64,000 bases of DNA from Thunnus maccoyii. Its lineage: Eukaryota > Chordata > Actinopteri > Scombriformes > Scombridae. Positions 22,098 to 34,400 of the stretch are shown one piece after another (within the stretch, counting starts at the first letter, position 1; the number at the start of each line of letters is the position of its first letter). A model generated the notes under the pieces. The model was not told the DNA's origin, did not search any database, and saw only the letters and a program-made list of their open reading frames with translations. The stretch covers positions 34,694,662 through 34,758,661 of the forward strand of contig NC_056533.1 of NCBI RefSeq assembly GCF_910596095.1, in the 5' to 3' direction. Both the position numbers and the translations under genes were made by a program.

Positions 22098-24251
22098 ATG
22101 GCAGCCGCAGACATCCTGTACTTCACTTTGTGGATCGCCACGTTCTTCACCTCCGGACTCGGATGCCCTGAGCTCTGTTCCTGCTCAGATAAATACAACC
22201 GTCATTTTGCAGAATGCTCCTACAAAAGCTTGGCTGAAATCCCAGATGGTTTGCCTCCCAATGTTACAACTTTGAGTCTCTCAGGTAACAGGATCAGTTT
22301 GATACCGTTAGGAAGTTTCGACAATGTCACCCGGGTGACGTCTCTGTGGTTGGCCCGCAATGAGCTCTTCTCCATCGAACCAGGGGCTCTCTCACCCCTG
22401 GTTTATCTGTGTAACTTTGACATCAGCTACAATAAAATCGTACACTTCCCATGGGAGGATCTGCAGAATCTCACAAGCTTGCAGCTGTTGAAGATGAACC
22501 ACAACGAGATGGTCAACCTGCCGAGGGACGCCTTGTCCAACCTCAAAGACCTGAGGTCCCTCCGTCTCAACAATAACAAGTTCATAACCTTAGCTGAGGG
22601 GACGTTTGATGGCTTAATCTTTTTGTCACATTTGCAGATCCATCACAATCCTTTTGCATGCACCTGCTCCCTCGACTGGCTCAGAAACTGGATTTCAACA
22701 TCCACCATCTCAGTCGCAGAGCAGAATTTGATCACTTGTGCAACTCCAGAGAAACTTAAAGGACAAGTGATTGGGAAGTTGCCTGAGTCAAAGTGCACAA
22801 GCCCAAATGTCACAATACGAATGGAGTCAAATATCCATGTCACAACTTTCTACGAGGACAGCGCTTTGGTCTTGACTTGTGAATTCAAAGGAAACCCAAA
22901 ACCACTGGTCATGTGGAGTATTCACAGCCAAAGCCAGAGGCAAGACCTGGCTTTGTCGTTTACTGAGGATGACTCAGCAGAATCAAACAAAGACTCCTTA
23001 CTGTCCCATAATCCCATCAAAGTGTTTAATAATGGGACTCTAATCATTTCATGCCTCAGGAAGGAAGACGGCGGCAGCTACAGCTGCTCTGCCACTAATG
23101 AATTTGGTAGAGCTGAAGATTCTCTGTCAGTGGAGGTGGTGGCTAAACCAACACCAGCACCAACACCTGTAAAGGAAATGACCACAACTCCCATTTATAC
23201 TAAAACACACCCATCTGTACACCAAACAACAGACAAACCAACTGTTTTTGATTTTGTGCATCTGCCTGATTTAAAGAGAAAAGACTTCATGAACAACAAG
23301 CCCACTTTCTCGCCTAGTGTAGAGATCAATTCTAAGTCTTCTGACGTGGTCACGAGTAAGCCATTACGTGCTAGTAAATGTGGCGTGACGGCTAATACAA
23401 GATATATTTCAAGTAATGTCTTTAACGGGAGCCTGGATGATATCAAGCAGTACACATTTGACTTTGGTGTCATTGCCTTGGGCGTGTCAGAAACAGAGGC
23501 TACAGTACGGCTCAATCCTCTTCTCATACCCAGAGATAAGAGCGCCAACCGCGCCGCTGCAACATCTGAGAGCTTTGAAAGTGACAGCGAAGAGTCTCAT
23601 GACCCTTCAGACACCTCCGAAGAAGCCCCTTCAAATGGCTTGTACCTGTGCGTCACTGCTGACCGCAAACACTCGGCTGTGCAGTGGTCGCGGATCAAGG
23701 AGGGCGTCAACACGTACCTGTTCGGCGGTTTACGCCCCGGCACCAACTACTCCCTGTGTCTGACCTACAGAAGGGAGGACTGTGAGGTGCAGGTGATGTT
23801 CACCACCAGGAGGAGGGTTCCCAATCTGCTCATCATCATCTCGGTCAGCATCTGCCTTCTGACCGTGTCCACCGTGCCTCTTCTCGGTGCGACATGCTTC
23901 CACTTGGTGTACAAATACCGCAGCAAGACGTACAAGCTGATCCTGAAGGCTAAAGACCAGTATCACATAGAGAGGAACCTCACCACCAACTTTAACATCC
24001 ACGCACCCCACACTGAGTCTCAGAGGAAGATCAACGGCAGCCAGCTGGACGAGGAGGAAGGGGAGACGGAGAGCATAGACGGAGACAAAGAGGCGGATAC
24101 AGAAGAAAGTGTGGTGACTGAATCTTTTGCTTTGTCTCAGTACAAAGGGAATTTAGATGACTGTGAGGCAGGATCCGAGTATAGTGACAGGTTGCCTCTG
24201 GGGGCTGAAGCAGTCAATATTACATGCAACTACAAATATCCAAATCAGTAA
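22098..24251 (+). CDS. islr2: Immunoglobulin superfamily containing leucine-rich repeat protein 2 (Linx)
   Basis: A single coding exon for a 717-aa type I membrane protein of the neuronal surface. In mammals ISLR2/Linx works with Trk and Ret receptors in axon extension and guidance. Residues 1-22 form a signal peptide. Next come an LRR N-cap (CPELCSC), about five leucine-rich repeats (LTSLQLLKMNHNEM, LRSLRLNNNKF), an LRR C-cap (NPFACTCSLDWLRNW, about 184-233), and one C2-type Ig domain (about 236-347, Cys in LVLTCEF and YSCSATNEFG). A Thr/Pro- and Ser/Glu-rich stalk precedes a membrane helix at about 576-600 (LLIIISVSICLLTVSTVPLL) and an acidic cytoplasmic tail ending YKYPNQ. Start choice: the acceptor AG lies at 22087-22088, so the in-frame ATG at 22065 is intronic. 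The ATG at 22098 (AAAATGG) has a good Kozak context and leads straight into the signal peptide. It lies tail to tail with stra6, as in mammals. Confidence 0.95.
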   Translation: MAAADILYFTLWIATFFTSGLGCPELCSCSDKYNRHFAECSYKSLAEIPDGLPPNVTTLSLSGNRISLIPLGSFDNVTRVTSLWLARNELFSIEPGALSPLVYLCNFDISYNKIVHFPWEDLQNLTSLQLLKMNHNEMVNLPRDALSNLKDLRSLRLNNNKFITLAEGTFDGLIFLSHLQIHHNPFACTCSLDWLRNWISTSTISVAEQNLITCATPEKLKGQVIGKLPESKCTSPNVTIRMESNIHVTTFYEDSALVLTCEFKGNPKPLVMWSIHSQSQRQDLALSFTEDDSAESNKDSLLSHNPIKVFNNGTLIISCLRKEDGGSYSCSATNEFGRAEDSLSVEVVAKPTPAPTPVKEMTTTPIYTKTHPSVHQTTDKPTVFDFVHLPDLKRKDFMNNKPTFSPSVEINSKSSDVVTSKPLRASKCGVTANTRYISSNVFNGSLDDIKQYTFDFGVIALGVSETEATVRLNPLLIPRDKSANRAAATSESFESDSEESHDPSDTSEEAPSNGLYLCVTADRKHSAVQWSRIKEGVNTYLFGGLRPGTNYSLCLTYRREDCEVQVMFTTRRRVPNLLIIISVSICLLTVSTVPLLGATCFHLVYKYRSKTYKLILKAKDQYHIERNLTTNFNIHAPHTESQRKINGSQLDEEEGETESIDGDKEADTEESVVTESFALSQYKGNLDDCEAGSEYSDRLPLGAEAVNITCNYKYPNQ

Positions 24252-26380
24252 GTCTTGACTGTTTCTGGCATAAAAGATTGTTATAAAATTATTTTACATT
24301 TGGTTAAGGGGTAAAACAGGTATTTTTCAGTTAGTGCCAATGGTGTAGGTTCTCATAAATGTCGATGTTTTTCACTCTGGTCTGACAAGACTCAAAATGC
24401 ATACACTCGTTTTAAACCACACCCCAGGCTGTACTGTAACATTCAGTGTCTACCAGCTGCCAGGCTCATTTGATTGTCGTTTTCCAGTCAAAACTGAACT
24501 AGGTCTGGTTTTAACCCTGTTCTTTCCATTCCTCTTGCTGCTGCTCTTTGAATATTTTTTTGTAGCTGGAAATATTTTCCAACTTCCACAAGCAACACTA
24601 AAAAGCAAATGACACAGCAAAGTGTTCCGCAGAGAGAGAGAAGCTGGTTGCACCAGTTTCACCATGTTATTAACATTTAATAGCTGATGCCTTTCAGCTA
24701 GAGGCCTTCCAGGCAGGAGTCACATTTAAAGGAATAGTTTGAAATTCTGGGAAACACCCACCGTGTTTCTTCCTGCTTCCACTTTAATGCTAAGCTGAGC
24801 TAACCGAACGCTGGCTCTATATTTAGAACGGACATGAGAGCGGTATCGATCTTATCATTTAACTCTACGCAAGAAAGCTTGTTTCCCTCGCTAGTCCTTT
24901 AACAACAACTCACTAACAAGCACTCGGAAAGTGTGTATCTTCACCACAGCTGCACACTTTTCCAAATTTATCATCATAATAGTAGAAATATTTTAAACAT
25001 TTTTAATGTGAATCTGAATCAAAATACACATAATGATAGACAATCATGGGATGCATGTATGAGATACTGTACGATGTAATTCATTCAAGTATGTACAGTA
25101 GTTCATGGAGGATGTCACAGTCATGGCCATGTTCCTCGTCTATGGACCAACTTTCAATGTAATTTCAGTGAAATCTACTAACACATTTTAATGATATTCC
25201 ACTAGCTAACAAACAGACAACATGACCTCCTTGGTGAATCTGTTCTAACACAGTAAACATGAAGGCTTATTGTTGATTTGTGCTTCTTGAACAATCTGAA
25301 ACTGTGAAATGTCTGATGTACAGCTGCAAATATTTGTAGCAACATTTTGAGAGTGCATATAACGATGTGCTGGCACTCCTTGGACACTTGCAACCAAATA
25401 AATTTAATTAATTTTTTTCTTTTTAAGTCTCTGTATTAGCGTTTTTTCATCGTGTTAATTGTTTTGATCAGCAAAAGGACACTTAGTGGTAGAAATAAGA
25501 GTCTCTGCCAGGAAATAATCCATTTTACAAACTTTAAACTTAAATTATCACCTCCATTTCTATTTGTTCAGAGCATCTTTGTTAGACTTTGTTACTAATA
25601 AACAGATAGATAAAATAAGGTGGGAACACAACACATCAAGCTATTAAGCTTGGTTTGACAACAAAAAAAAGGTGTTAAAAGAAATATTGTAATAAATATA
25701 CAGCAAAATAAATGTAAACTAGACGCAGACAGCAGTAAATGGTTTAACTGTAACAGCAAAAGATAGCAATATTCTGCTTTTAAACTACTACATTTGTGCT
25801 GTCACAGTTAGGAGTAAAGTAAGCTTAAACATACAGAGATGCAATCCTCTCATACCTCCAAAGTACTGGAGTATAAATGTTTAGTGTAGTTTCTAAGAGA
25901 AAACTATTGTATCCTGAACTACTGTGAGCTAAAATTACTGTTTTCCTGTTGTATTAAACTAAATGGGTGTTTTAAATACGCTCTCTGTCACTTAGGTAAA
26001 ATGTGGACAATTTAATTCAGTATTATCCACTAAGTTTACTGCCGTGTGTAACAGTAAAAGCACTTCTGAGCATGTATGTGAAGTAATTGCTCTGTTGTAT
26101 CTGGGTCATGTGTCCATCCTGTTGTGTTTCCCAGAGTACTGTGTTTGGAGACCTGCATGCTGCTTGTTACTGTGAGTCACACTATGCTGTCTGTGTACAT
26201 ATCCTTGACTCAAATGCTGTACTAACTTTGGGTCGTTATTGGCTGCTGTCGTTTTTCTTTTCTGTTTTATACCCTTGTAATACAGGAAATAATATGTTTT
26301 TACTAAAGTGTTAATGTTAAATATCCTCACTAACTCTCCTAATCCTATGTGCCTCAATAAAGTTTTGACAAAGGAACAAT
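24252..26380 (+). other. islr2: Probable islr2 3' untranslated region
   Basis: AT-rich sequence with no coding potential after the islr2 stop. Candidate poly(A) signals are AATAAA near 25397 and a stronger one at 26356-26361 (CTCAATAAAG followed by TTTTGACA), after which the sequence turns into simple intergenic DNA. A fish repeat at 24715-24960 is embedded in it. The true end is not proven. Confidence 0.45.
24715..24960. repeat. Teleost interspersed repeat
   Basis: Words such as AATTCTGGGAAACAC, CTTCCACTTTAATGCTAAGC, GACATGAGAGCGGTATCGAT and CTTATCATTTAACTCTACGC belong to a repeat I recognise as widespread in percomorph fish. Non-coding. It probably inserted in the islr2 3' UTR. Confidence 0.55.
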
Positions 26381-26399
26381 GAATGATTGCTTATCTCTC

Positions 26400-28320
26400 T
26401 CTATTTCTCAACAGCTTAATGACCAATATTTAAAATAACTATCTAATTAATTTATTAGTTAGGTAGTATCTTACTTTTCATTTACATGTCATGCCAAACA
26501 TTTGACCCATCTCACATGAGATCACAAGACATTACTATATGTCAAACATCAACATGTTTTCAATGTGACCCTCTAGCATTTAATTGGTACAAAAATAAAT
26601 TATCACAACATTCATATCAAATGTGTTGATGTTTAAAAAAAAATAGTTACATGTTAATTTTATCCTATGGTCATTACACAACAACTACCACTATATGGAG
26701 GATCAATAAAGCCTTGCAGGTAGTTAAATAACTGAATTATTTGATTTGTTTGGATAATAAAATGGGTGGTTAATAAAAGTTTTTATGAATGAATAAATTA
26801 ATGTTAAACAGAAAATTGGTAGGATATTAAGAAGAGTGACTGGGAAAATACTTAACAATTCAATAAGCCATTAATAAAAAGATCATGTAGTAATTAAGTA
26901 AATTGAAATTGAAAAGTGCAATGAATCAGTAAGGATTGCTCAATATGCAAATAGTAGATTGTGTAAAACAAAATTAAAATCTGTATTTAAAACAGGATAT
27001 AAGTGAAGTCACAAATTTGACAGCATGCTTTCTATTTGAGTGCTTTATTTTTCTTCAGCAGTCACTTGTTGCATGTGAGGAAAACTGTTTATTTGCAAAA
27101 ACAGTATATAAGAATTGAAAGGCATCATGTAACATAAAACTGAAAATATGCAATAACTTCAATATCTCATTATATGATTTATCCCACAATTATAGAAAAC
27201 TTTTAACAAAAGATATTAAGATATTATATTGTAATTAGTAGTATATTAACCAAGGTTTACATTGGAGTACATTGATGTTCAAATATGAAAACATTTTATG
27301 TTTTTTGCTTTAAAAGAGGGATTACCTTTGATAAAATTCTGCCATCCATTATCTTACAAAACCCTCTTGAACAACATTAGATAGGCCTTTATCAGTGAAC
27401 ACAATTTGACATGTCACAGTAGGAAAAGCATGGAGAACATACTGAGAACCAGCTGGATTAACCCGGGGCAAAAATGAGCTCTTATCGACCCGCTCCTCCC
27501 ACTCTGACAACGCCATTGATCACCACTGGCCTGTATATCGTGCATGTCAATATGAAATTACTAAAAGGTCTCTAGACTGTTGCACAAATGATAGTTAATT
27601 TTCTCATACAGTAAGATGGGAGGCACTATATCTTATTGTCAGAGCCTCAGAGACATTTTGTTTAGTAGGTTTCTTTGATTTTCTTTTATATTTTTTATTT
27701 TAGCAACATGAGCATATGCTCTTTTATTTACAAGTGAAACCTTGGCTTTTGTGGCCATTAAGGGTCCAGGGCTGAGGGGTATTAAGCTCACAGCTCCCTC
27801 TGGGCATGCAGGTTTTATCCAAGAAACCTGTAATTAAGGCCAAGTCAGTGACAGATGGGTCGGTTGGAGACAAACGCTAAAACACAAGACGTGATGTGAA
27901 AGTGAATGATTGATGGTCTGGAACTTGGCCTTCAACAAAAATTGTGCCTCTGTTTTTGAGCTTGTCCCCATGTACCTGACCTCCATAAAAGACTCTTTGA
28001 ATAATCCCCTGCACAATGCTTCTGTTGATTCAAAATCCTTCAACCATATAAGATCAAGCATCATGTCATTATGAGTGGCAGGTTACTCCGAACACAAGCA
28101 CATAAAACATTTCACCACGAGGAAATGCAGGTTTACAATCAAAACTCAGCTCGGCATTTGGTATTTTTTATATTTGGTCACCAAACTGTGCAATGTGGAT
28201 TAGTCGAAGTTCTCAGATTTTGACTCATTTGATTCATTCATCACCCAAATTATACAATTTCCTGCAACTGTCCAACCATGTTGTGACTGGTTAACAAAGT
28301 TTTTTGGTTAGTTCAAGTAC
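26400..28320. other. Gene-free spacer between islr2 and stra6
   Basis: AT-rich spacer between two convergent genes. I see no ORF with protein character, no transposon ends and no RNA gene. The block 27770-28070 is less AT-rich but unrecognised. Confidence 0.6.
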
Positions 28321-28327
28321 ATCTAAG

Positions 28328-28333
28328 TTTATT
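28328..28333 (-). promoter_or_regulatory. Candidate poly(A) signal of stra6
   Basis: TTTATT on the + strand gives AATAAA on the - strand, 158 bp after the stra6 stop codon. It is the nearest such hexamer downstream. Confidence 0.5.
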
Positions 28334-28490
28334 TCGTGCTCCGAACTGGCACATAAGTTCCTCCAGCTAGCATAGATTCCATTTAATGAACAGACTAGAA
28401 GTCACAAAGTGCACACTGTGATTTGCTCACAGCAGCATAAGCAATGTTGTTTGGAGTATACTGCCAACCTTACTGCATAGCTTAGGGATC

Positions 28491-31400
28491 TTAATCAGTT
28501 TTATCTTGGTTAGTCTGGATCTCAGTAGACTGGACTGGCTCAGCAGCTTCCTTCTTGCTGCCTTTCTTAGAGCTACGTTTCGGGGTCCCATTCAAAACGC
28601 TCTCCATGGTCTGCAGTGTCTGGAAGTGCTTCCTGGAGCCCAGCAGGGACGGGTTGTTGACCAGCGTGTACAGCAGCTGCCAGCGAGAGCGAATCCTCCG
28701 ACTGCTGGTTGTCTTGTTCTGCCGATTCTCCTGGATGCCTGAAAGCATTGAGGAGCAGGCTGTCAGGGCAGAACGAGATACCAAACTAAGGGGTCAAAAG
28801 TCCGTGAATGCATACTGTGTGTTACTGGTGTTATTAGGAAATGACCTTAAAATTAATTCTTTTGGTAATTTTTAAGGAAAAATTCCAAACATTTGTTGGT
28901 TGCAGCTTCGCAAATGTGATTATTTGAAGCTTTTCTGTGACATACATAATAATAAACTAAATATCATTGGATTTTTGACTGTTGTTCAGACAAAGCAAGA
29001 CATTGGAAGACATCACCTTGGATTAAGGAATTATAACTATTCTCTGACATCTTATAGATAGAACAAATAATCAATTAATCAAGAAAAAAACTGCAGATTA
29101 ATTGATAATGAAAATAATTGTTAGTTGCAGCCCTATAAAAACCTTCTATCCAGTAATAGTGATTTTCATGTTTTACAATCAGTTGAAGGATATCAAGGAT
29201 GGTTTTCTTCCTTGAAAAGGAACTGCAACTGTATTTTAGCCATGCGAGAGGCATGGCTTTAGGCATGGCAGGTTGGTTGGTTAAAACCGAGATAGCTTGT
29301 TAGCTATCACACGAAATTTCATGAAATTTTGTACAGACATTCATGATCCCCGCAGGATGATTCCCAATGATTCCCTTTATCCCCCGACTTTTCATCTTGC
29401 ACCATCACCAACACGTTAAAATTACCACTGTAAAACATGTTGTAATTGGAGATTAAAGCTAACATAGCATACTACTATACTAGCATTAGCAAGTTACTAT
29501 AGCATGCTAAATGTTACTTATTATGTTAGCATGCTAACTGTATGCATGATAATAGGTAACATAATAAACATTACATCCTTGCTACCAACATAGGTTGTGA
29601 TAAATGTTAAATATAACATGCTAACTGTGAGTATGTTCAAGCTAACATTAGCGATCAGCTCAAAGTACAGCTGATTGACAAAGTCCGCTTGAAGTTGATT
29701 CAAGTCTGACATTTTAGAGCTGAGCCTGACGAACTGAGTTTGAGGTGTTTTAATGCCGGGTTCATGTCATATCTGAGTTATCGTAATTACAAGACTTGTA
29801 AATTGCATTCACATCAACTTCAAAGTTGTAATCACCACTGAGAAGCCCAGACTTTTCTGATGTATCCAACTTGACGTCTAAAAATACTGAAGTACTTGAA
29901 AATGTAGCAAATAGGGACACCTTACATCAGCCAAAGTCCGTCATTTATGGTGATTAAACACAAAATTATAGTGTTATGTTGTCAGTGCACAGAATTTTTA
30001 ATCCTCACTCAGCCAACTCTGTAACCATACAACCAACTTGAGTTGTCTGACGTGAACGCTTGCAAGTTGTAAACATGGGAATGTTTCCTATCTTTCCCAT
30101 CAATCCCATATGACATGAACACGGTATAAATCCTTTTGATGCTTCCTCTGGCGTCACCTTCAGGCTGAGTTTTATACATTTTTTTCCCATTTGGACCAAA
30201 GAATAATAAGGCGTCTCTCCATTTTCATTTATCACATTCTCTAGAATGTAAATGAGGATTACAGTTTGTCTTGTTAATATTCAGTATTGGAATTTTCCAC
30301 ATTTTATATAAAATTTATGAAGCACAGGCCAGATGTAGAACTTGGCTGCATGTGTCTCCGTGATGCATAAGTATTTTGTTTATTTGTACGTATATTTGTT
30401 TGTGCAGTTTAGGGTTAGGTCTCTACCTTCCTCTGCGTCTCTTATTTTCTGTCCCACCCTGCCACCTTCAACCATCATGTCCAGCAGCAGCCCACAGAAA
30501 GCCTTCATCACTGGGTGCGACTGGCTGACCTCCACCTTCAGGAAGTTGGTGTAGTAGCTGTAGGCTGGATGGGGTCAAAGGTCACAGAACATGACTAAAG
30601 TCACACAAAGACCATGGTCAAGAAACATCTTTAACTAACACATTTTCTTTGACTATGGAACTTGTACTTGTTTTTTTTCATTATTATCAACAAAGCACTT
30701 AAGAAGACTGGTAGTAGTATATATTTTTATATTTGTTTGTATTTTTTTGTGTAGTTAAACTCAATATAGCTTATTCCTCTGTGTCATATGATTCAACTGT
30801 TGCCCAAAAACAGTTAAAAACTATTAAAATCATACCTGGGTCAAAGGACTCAGCGGTGCGGTGCAGCAGACTGATGTCAATACGACCAAGATGGATGATG
30901 TTGAACAAAGCAGTAATCACCATTCTCCATATGCCGACTATCAATCCCACCACAATGTTGATCAAGAACAGCAGATACGTCAGAAGAAACAGACTCTCTC
31001 TGGAAATCAAACAAATATATATCAGTCTAAATTAGGATTGTTGTTTTAGGAGAACACAGCAACATCTATAATCAATCACCAACTATTTTGGTAATCGATT
31101 AATTAATTAAGTGTTTAAGAAATGCTTCTGAAATGTGAATATTTTCTGGTTTCTTTATTCTTCTGTGACAGTAAACTAAATATCTTTGGGTTGTGGACTG
31201 TTGGTATGAACAAAACGTTGGTGTTTGGGAAACAGTGATCAACATCTCTCATCATTTTCTGACATTTTATAGACCAAACAACTAATCGATTATACCTAAA
31301 CACATAAAACTAGAGTCCCACTAATCATTAATTGCCTCATCAATACACACTATACATACTACACTAAATTCTTCACCAATAAATAAGTTGCAATCAGGTT

Positions 31401-34400
31401 CACATACCTGTTGTTCAAGTCTCTCGTACCGGCTTCCTTTTTGATGAAAGCAAACTTAGCAGTCACGTGTTGAAGTACAGTTACCAGTATCAGCGTGACC
31501 CAGCCTGGCCTGTAATGATGGAATATGAAGAAAATAAATGTTATCTTTGTTCTGATCAGTAATTATAAAATAAAATAAAAAAAGCTACAGTACATGAAAG
31601 GTTGCTGACTCACCATGCCTTTCCCAGGATTTCAAAGACGATGATGTTACGACCGTAAAAAACAGGGATGATGATCAAAAACACGAAGAACAAGAAGCAG
31701 ATGAAAAACACAACCGTCTGGATCGCCATTCCTGCCAAGACGACACAGAAACAGACCATCTTTAATCTCAAACTCAAACACATTTCCAAATTAAATTAAA
31801 ATTTTTCTTCAATGCATTTTTTTTTTTTTTTTTTTAGCAAAGCAGTTAATTAAAAATACTTTGTGATGTGAGAACCTGAAGAACCGATTCATCTATTTCA
31901 CCAATCACTCTTAATATTAATAAAAGATTAAGGCTGGAATTATTCTATATTTTTATTGCTGTCAACAAATCCCATTAAAAGACCAAAACCAGCTTGAACT
32001 TGAACTTGTGTTGGTTCAAGTTCCCTATCCTGTCTGTAGCACTCAGCTCCCAAACCATTCAAGATTTAAATCTTTAAAAAACAACATCACAGATATACAG
32101 TTAACTTTTTTAAAGGCTAAATAATTTTCTAAAACAGCTAGCCTCTGTAGTTTTTAGCAAATGTTACTAAGACAGAAGTAAATTGTTTTGTGCATTTGTT
32201 GGGGACTATTTTCAGCTGTGGATTGATACACATTTGGTGCTCTAGTGAGTATTTCCTGCAGCAGGACAGTGTATGTTTGATTGAGTTAAAATAAACTAAA
32301 GTCTGTGCATTCATGGCTAATTGATATGTTTTTAAAATATTTTTGGACAATAATGGTGTTCCCCATAACAACAAACCATGTCTATCTGAACTACATGTGC
32401 TGTGACAGTAGGATCAATTTATTGTTGGTTTTGGTCTTTTCATGGGATTTACTGACAATATGAAAGGATATTAAAGGATATGGTTGGCAATTTTTAGAAT
32501 AAAGAAGAATAAGATATGTCTTATAGAGTGTATATAAAGATATAGCTTTGGATAAACACAACATTTGTAAATAGGATCAATTCATTGTTGGTTTGGCTCT
32601 GCACATGAGATTTGTTGATAATAACAAAAATAAAGAAAATCGTCAGGCAAATCCTTTAATACTAATAATTTTTCTGCGTATTTGAGCTTCACCAAGACAG
32701 ATGATTGCAGCCTGGTATCCCGTCAAGCCCATCCAACAGACGACGCCGGGGTTGGATGGACGGATGGTCTTCTGGCTGTTGTAAATGTTGTAAACGTCTC
32801 CCTTGTACAATCCTCTCAGGTTTGACCTGAAACACAAAGCATCAGAGAGAGGTGGGCAGGCTCATATTTGGCAGCAGGTGTTCCTTGCAGCAATAGTTTC
32901 ATTCATTTTCCCCATAGAGAATGTCAGCTGACTGAGTATTTCCTGCAAGTGGATGGACCTCTCCACACAAAAATAAATAAATAAACAAACAAACTTGTAT
33001 CACAACTTGAGCTAAGAACGTCCCAGGTATCCCAGCACTGCAGTTGGAAACATCAACTCTGAAAGCTTAAAGCTGCGATATATGATTTTTTTGGCCACTT
33101 TAGGGAAAAACGAGCTGTAACCGTAATTATAACCTTTCGTTGTATGTCCTTTTTGATTTTTAATACATTTTTTATCAAATCAGCAAATATGGTTCAGTTT
33201 TGCTCCTGATTGCGACAACAAAATGTTCTTACTTGCTACAACCCTGTTTTCAAAGATCTGCGTGGAGTCTGTTGTTTCGGCTAATAAATACTGCAATATC
33301 TAGTCTGACATATTGAAACATGTCATAAAATGATCGTATATAACTGAGAGGTTGTCAAGGAGAGCAGCTGAATGCTGAGGTTAGTATTAAAACTAAGCTT
33401 TCTTATTCTTCTGTAACTATTAACTTCTCTCTGTTTGGTTTTACTGCACTTACCTGTGAAGTATCATGGACTTCATGAGCATGACGAGACTGACCACACA
33501 AGAGAGGGTCATCGCACAGAGGTAGCAAACTAACAGACAACACGGGGCAAAAGAAAAACAAAATTAAGTCTCTTCTGTGCACAAATATTTTATAAATTTT
33601 GGCATCACATCGCCACAAACCTTCCAGCAACCATGTGTAGAAAGTCACGATTTGGACAACTTCCATCCTGTTGTCTGATAGGACGATCCCGAACCCCAGA
33701 AGCAGGAAGGCGATGTTTTCATCAATACCAGAACGAACAATATGGAGGGTGGGGACGACGAGGACGACTAACAACAACGCTGTCTGAAAGGTGAAACGCA
33801 TTTAGTGCAGTTCCTGAGTCCACATAATGAATTTCTGCTCCACTAACATCGATAACAACATTTTGTCTGATTTAAGAGGTCAAAGGTCATAATGAGGGTT
33901 TATATTGTTGACTTACATGGTATATCGCCACAAGGGCAACAAACGCTGATACAGCGAGCTTTAGTGGAAATCGAAACACTGAAAGAGAAAAGGAGTTATT
34001 ATCTAAGTGGACCTTATTTCAGCCCACAAACATTAGAGGCAACCATTACTGCTGAGATTTAAAGTTTTAGGGAGTAAAGTGTGTGATAAATAATGCCAGA
34101 TGTCCAGGAACAGTGATGTATATTTGAAATGAGGACATGGTCATAAAGTGAAAAAATGTGTATGAGTGCATGCACCTTTTTCCGGGATATAAATATAACT
34201 CTTAGGCACTTCCAGTATCCTCTCTGCCAGCGTCGGTTTGTCTGTAGTTAAGGAGCTACAACATATAAACACAGAGACTCAATCAGCCAAACTTTCTTTT
34301 AAATTTACATACAATGACATATATTATCATTTAAATCTGATCTTTACTGAGGATCATACTCTTAGGAGGAGGTACTCTGCTCATTTCTTTAAATAAAAGT

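Noticed and set aside
23195..24011. Antisense and alternate-frame ORFs of 93-117 codons inside islr2
   Set aside because: They overlap a well supported coding exon, have no homology and no independent signals.
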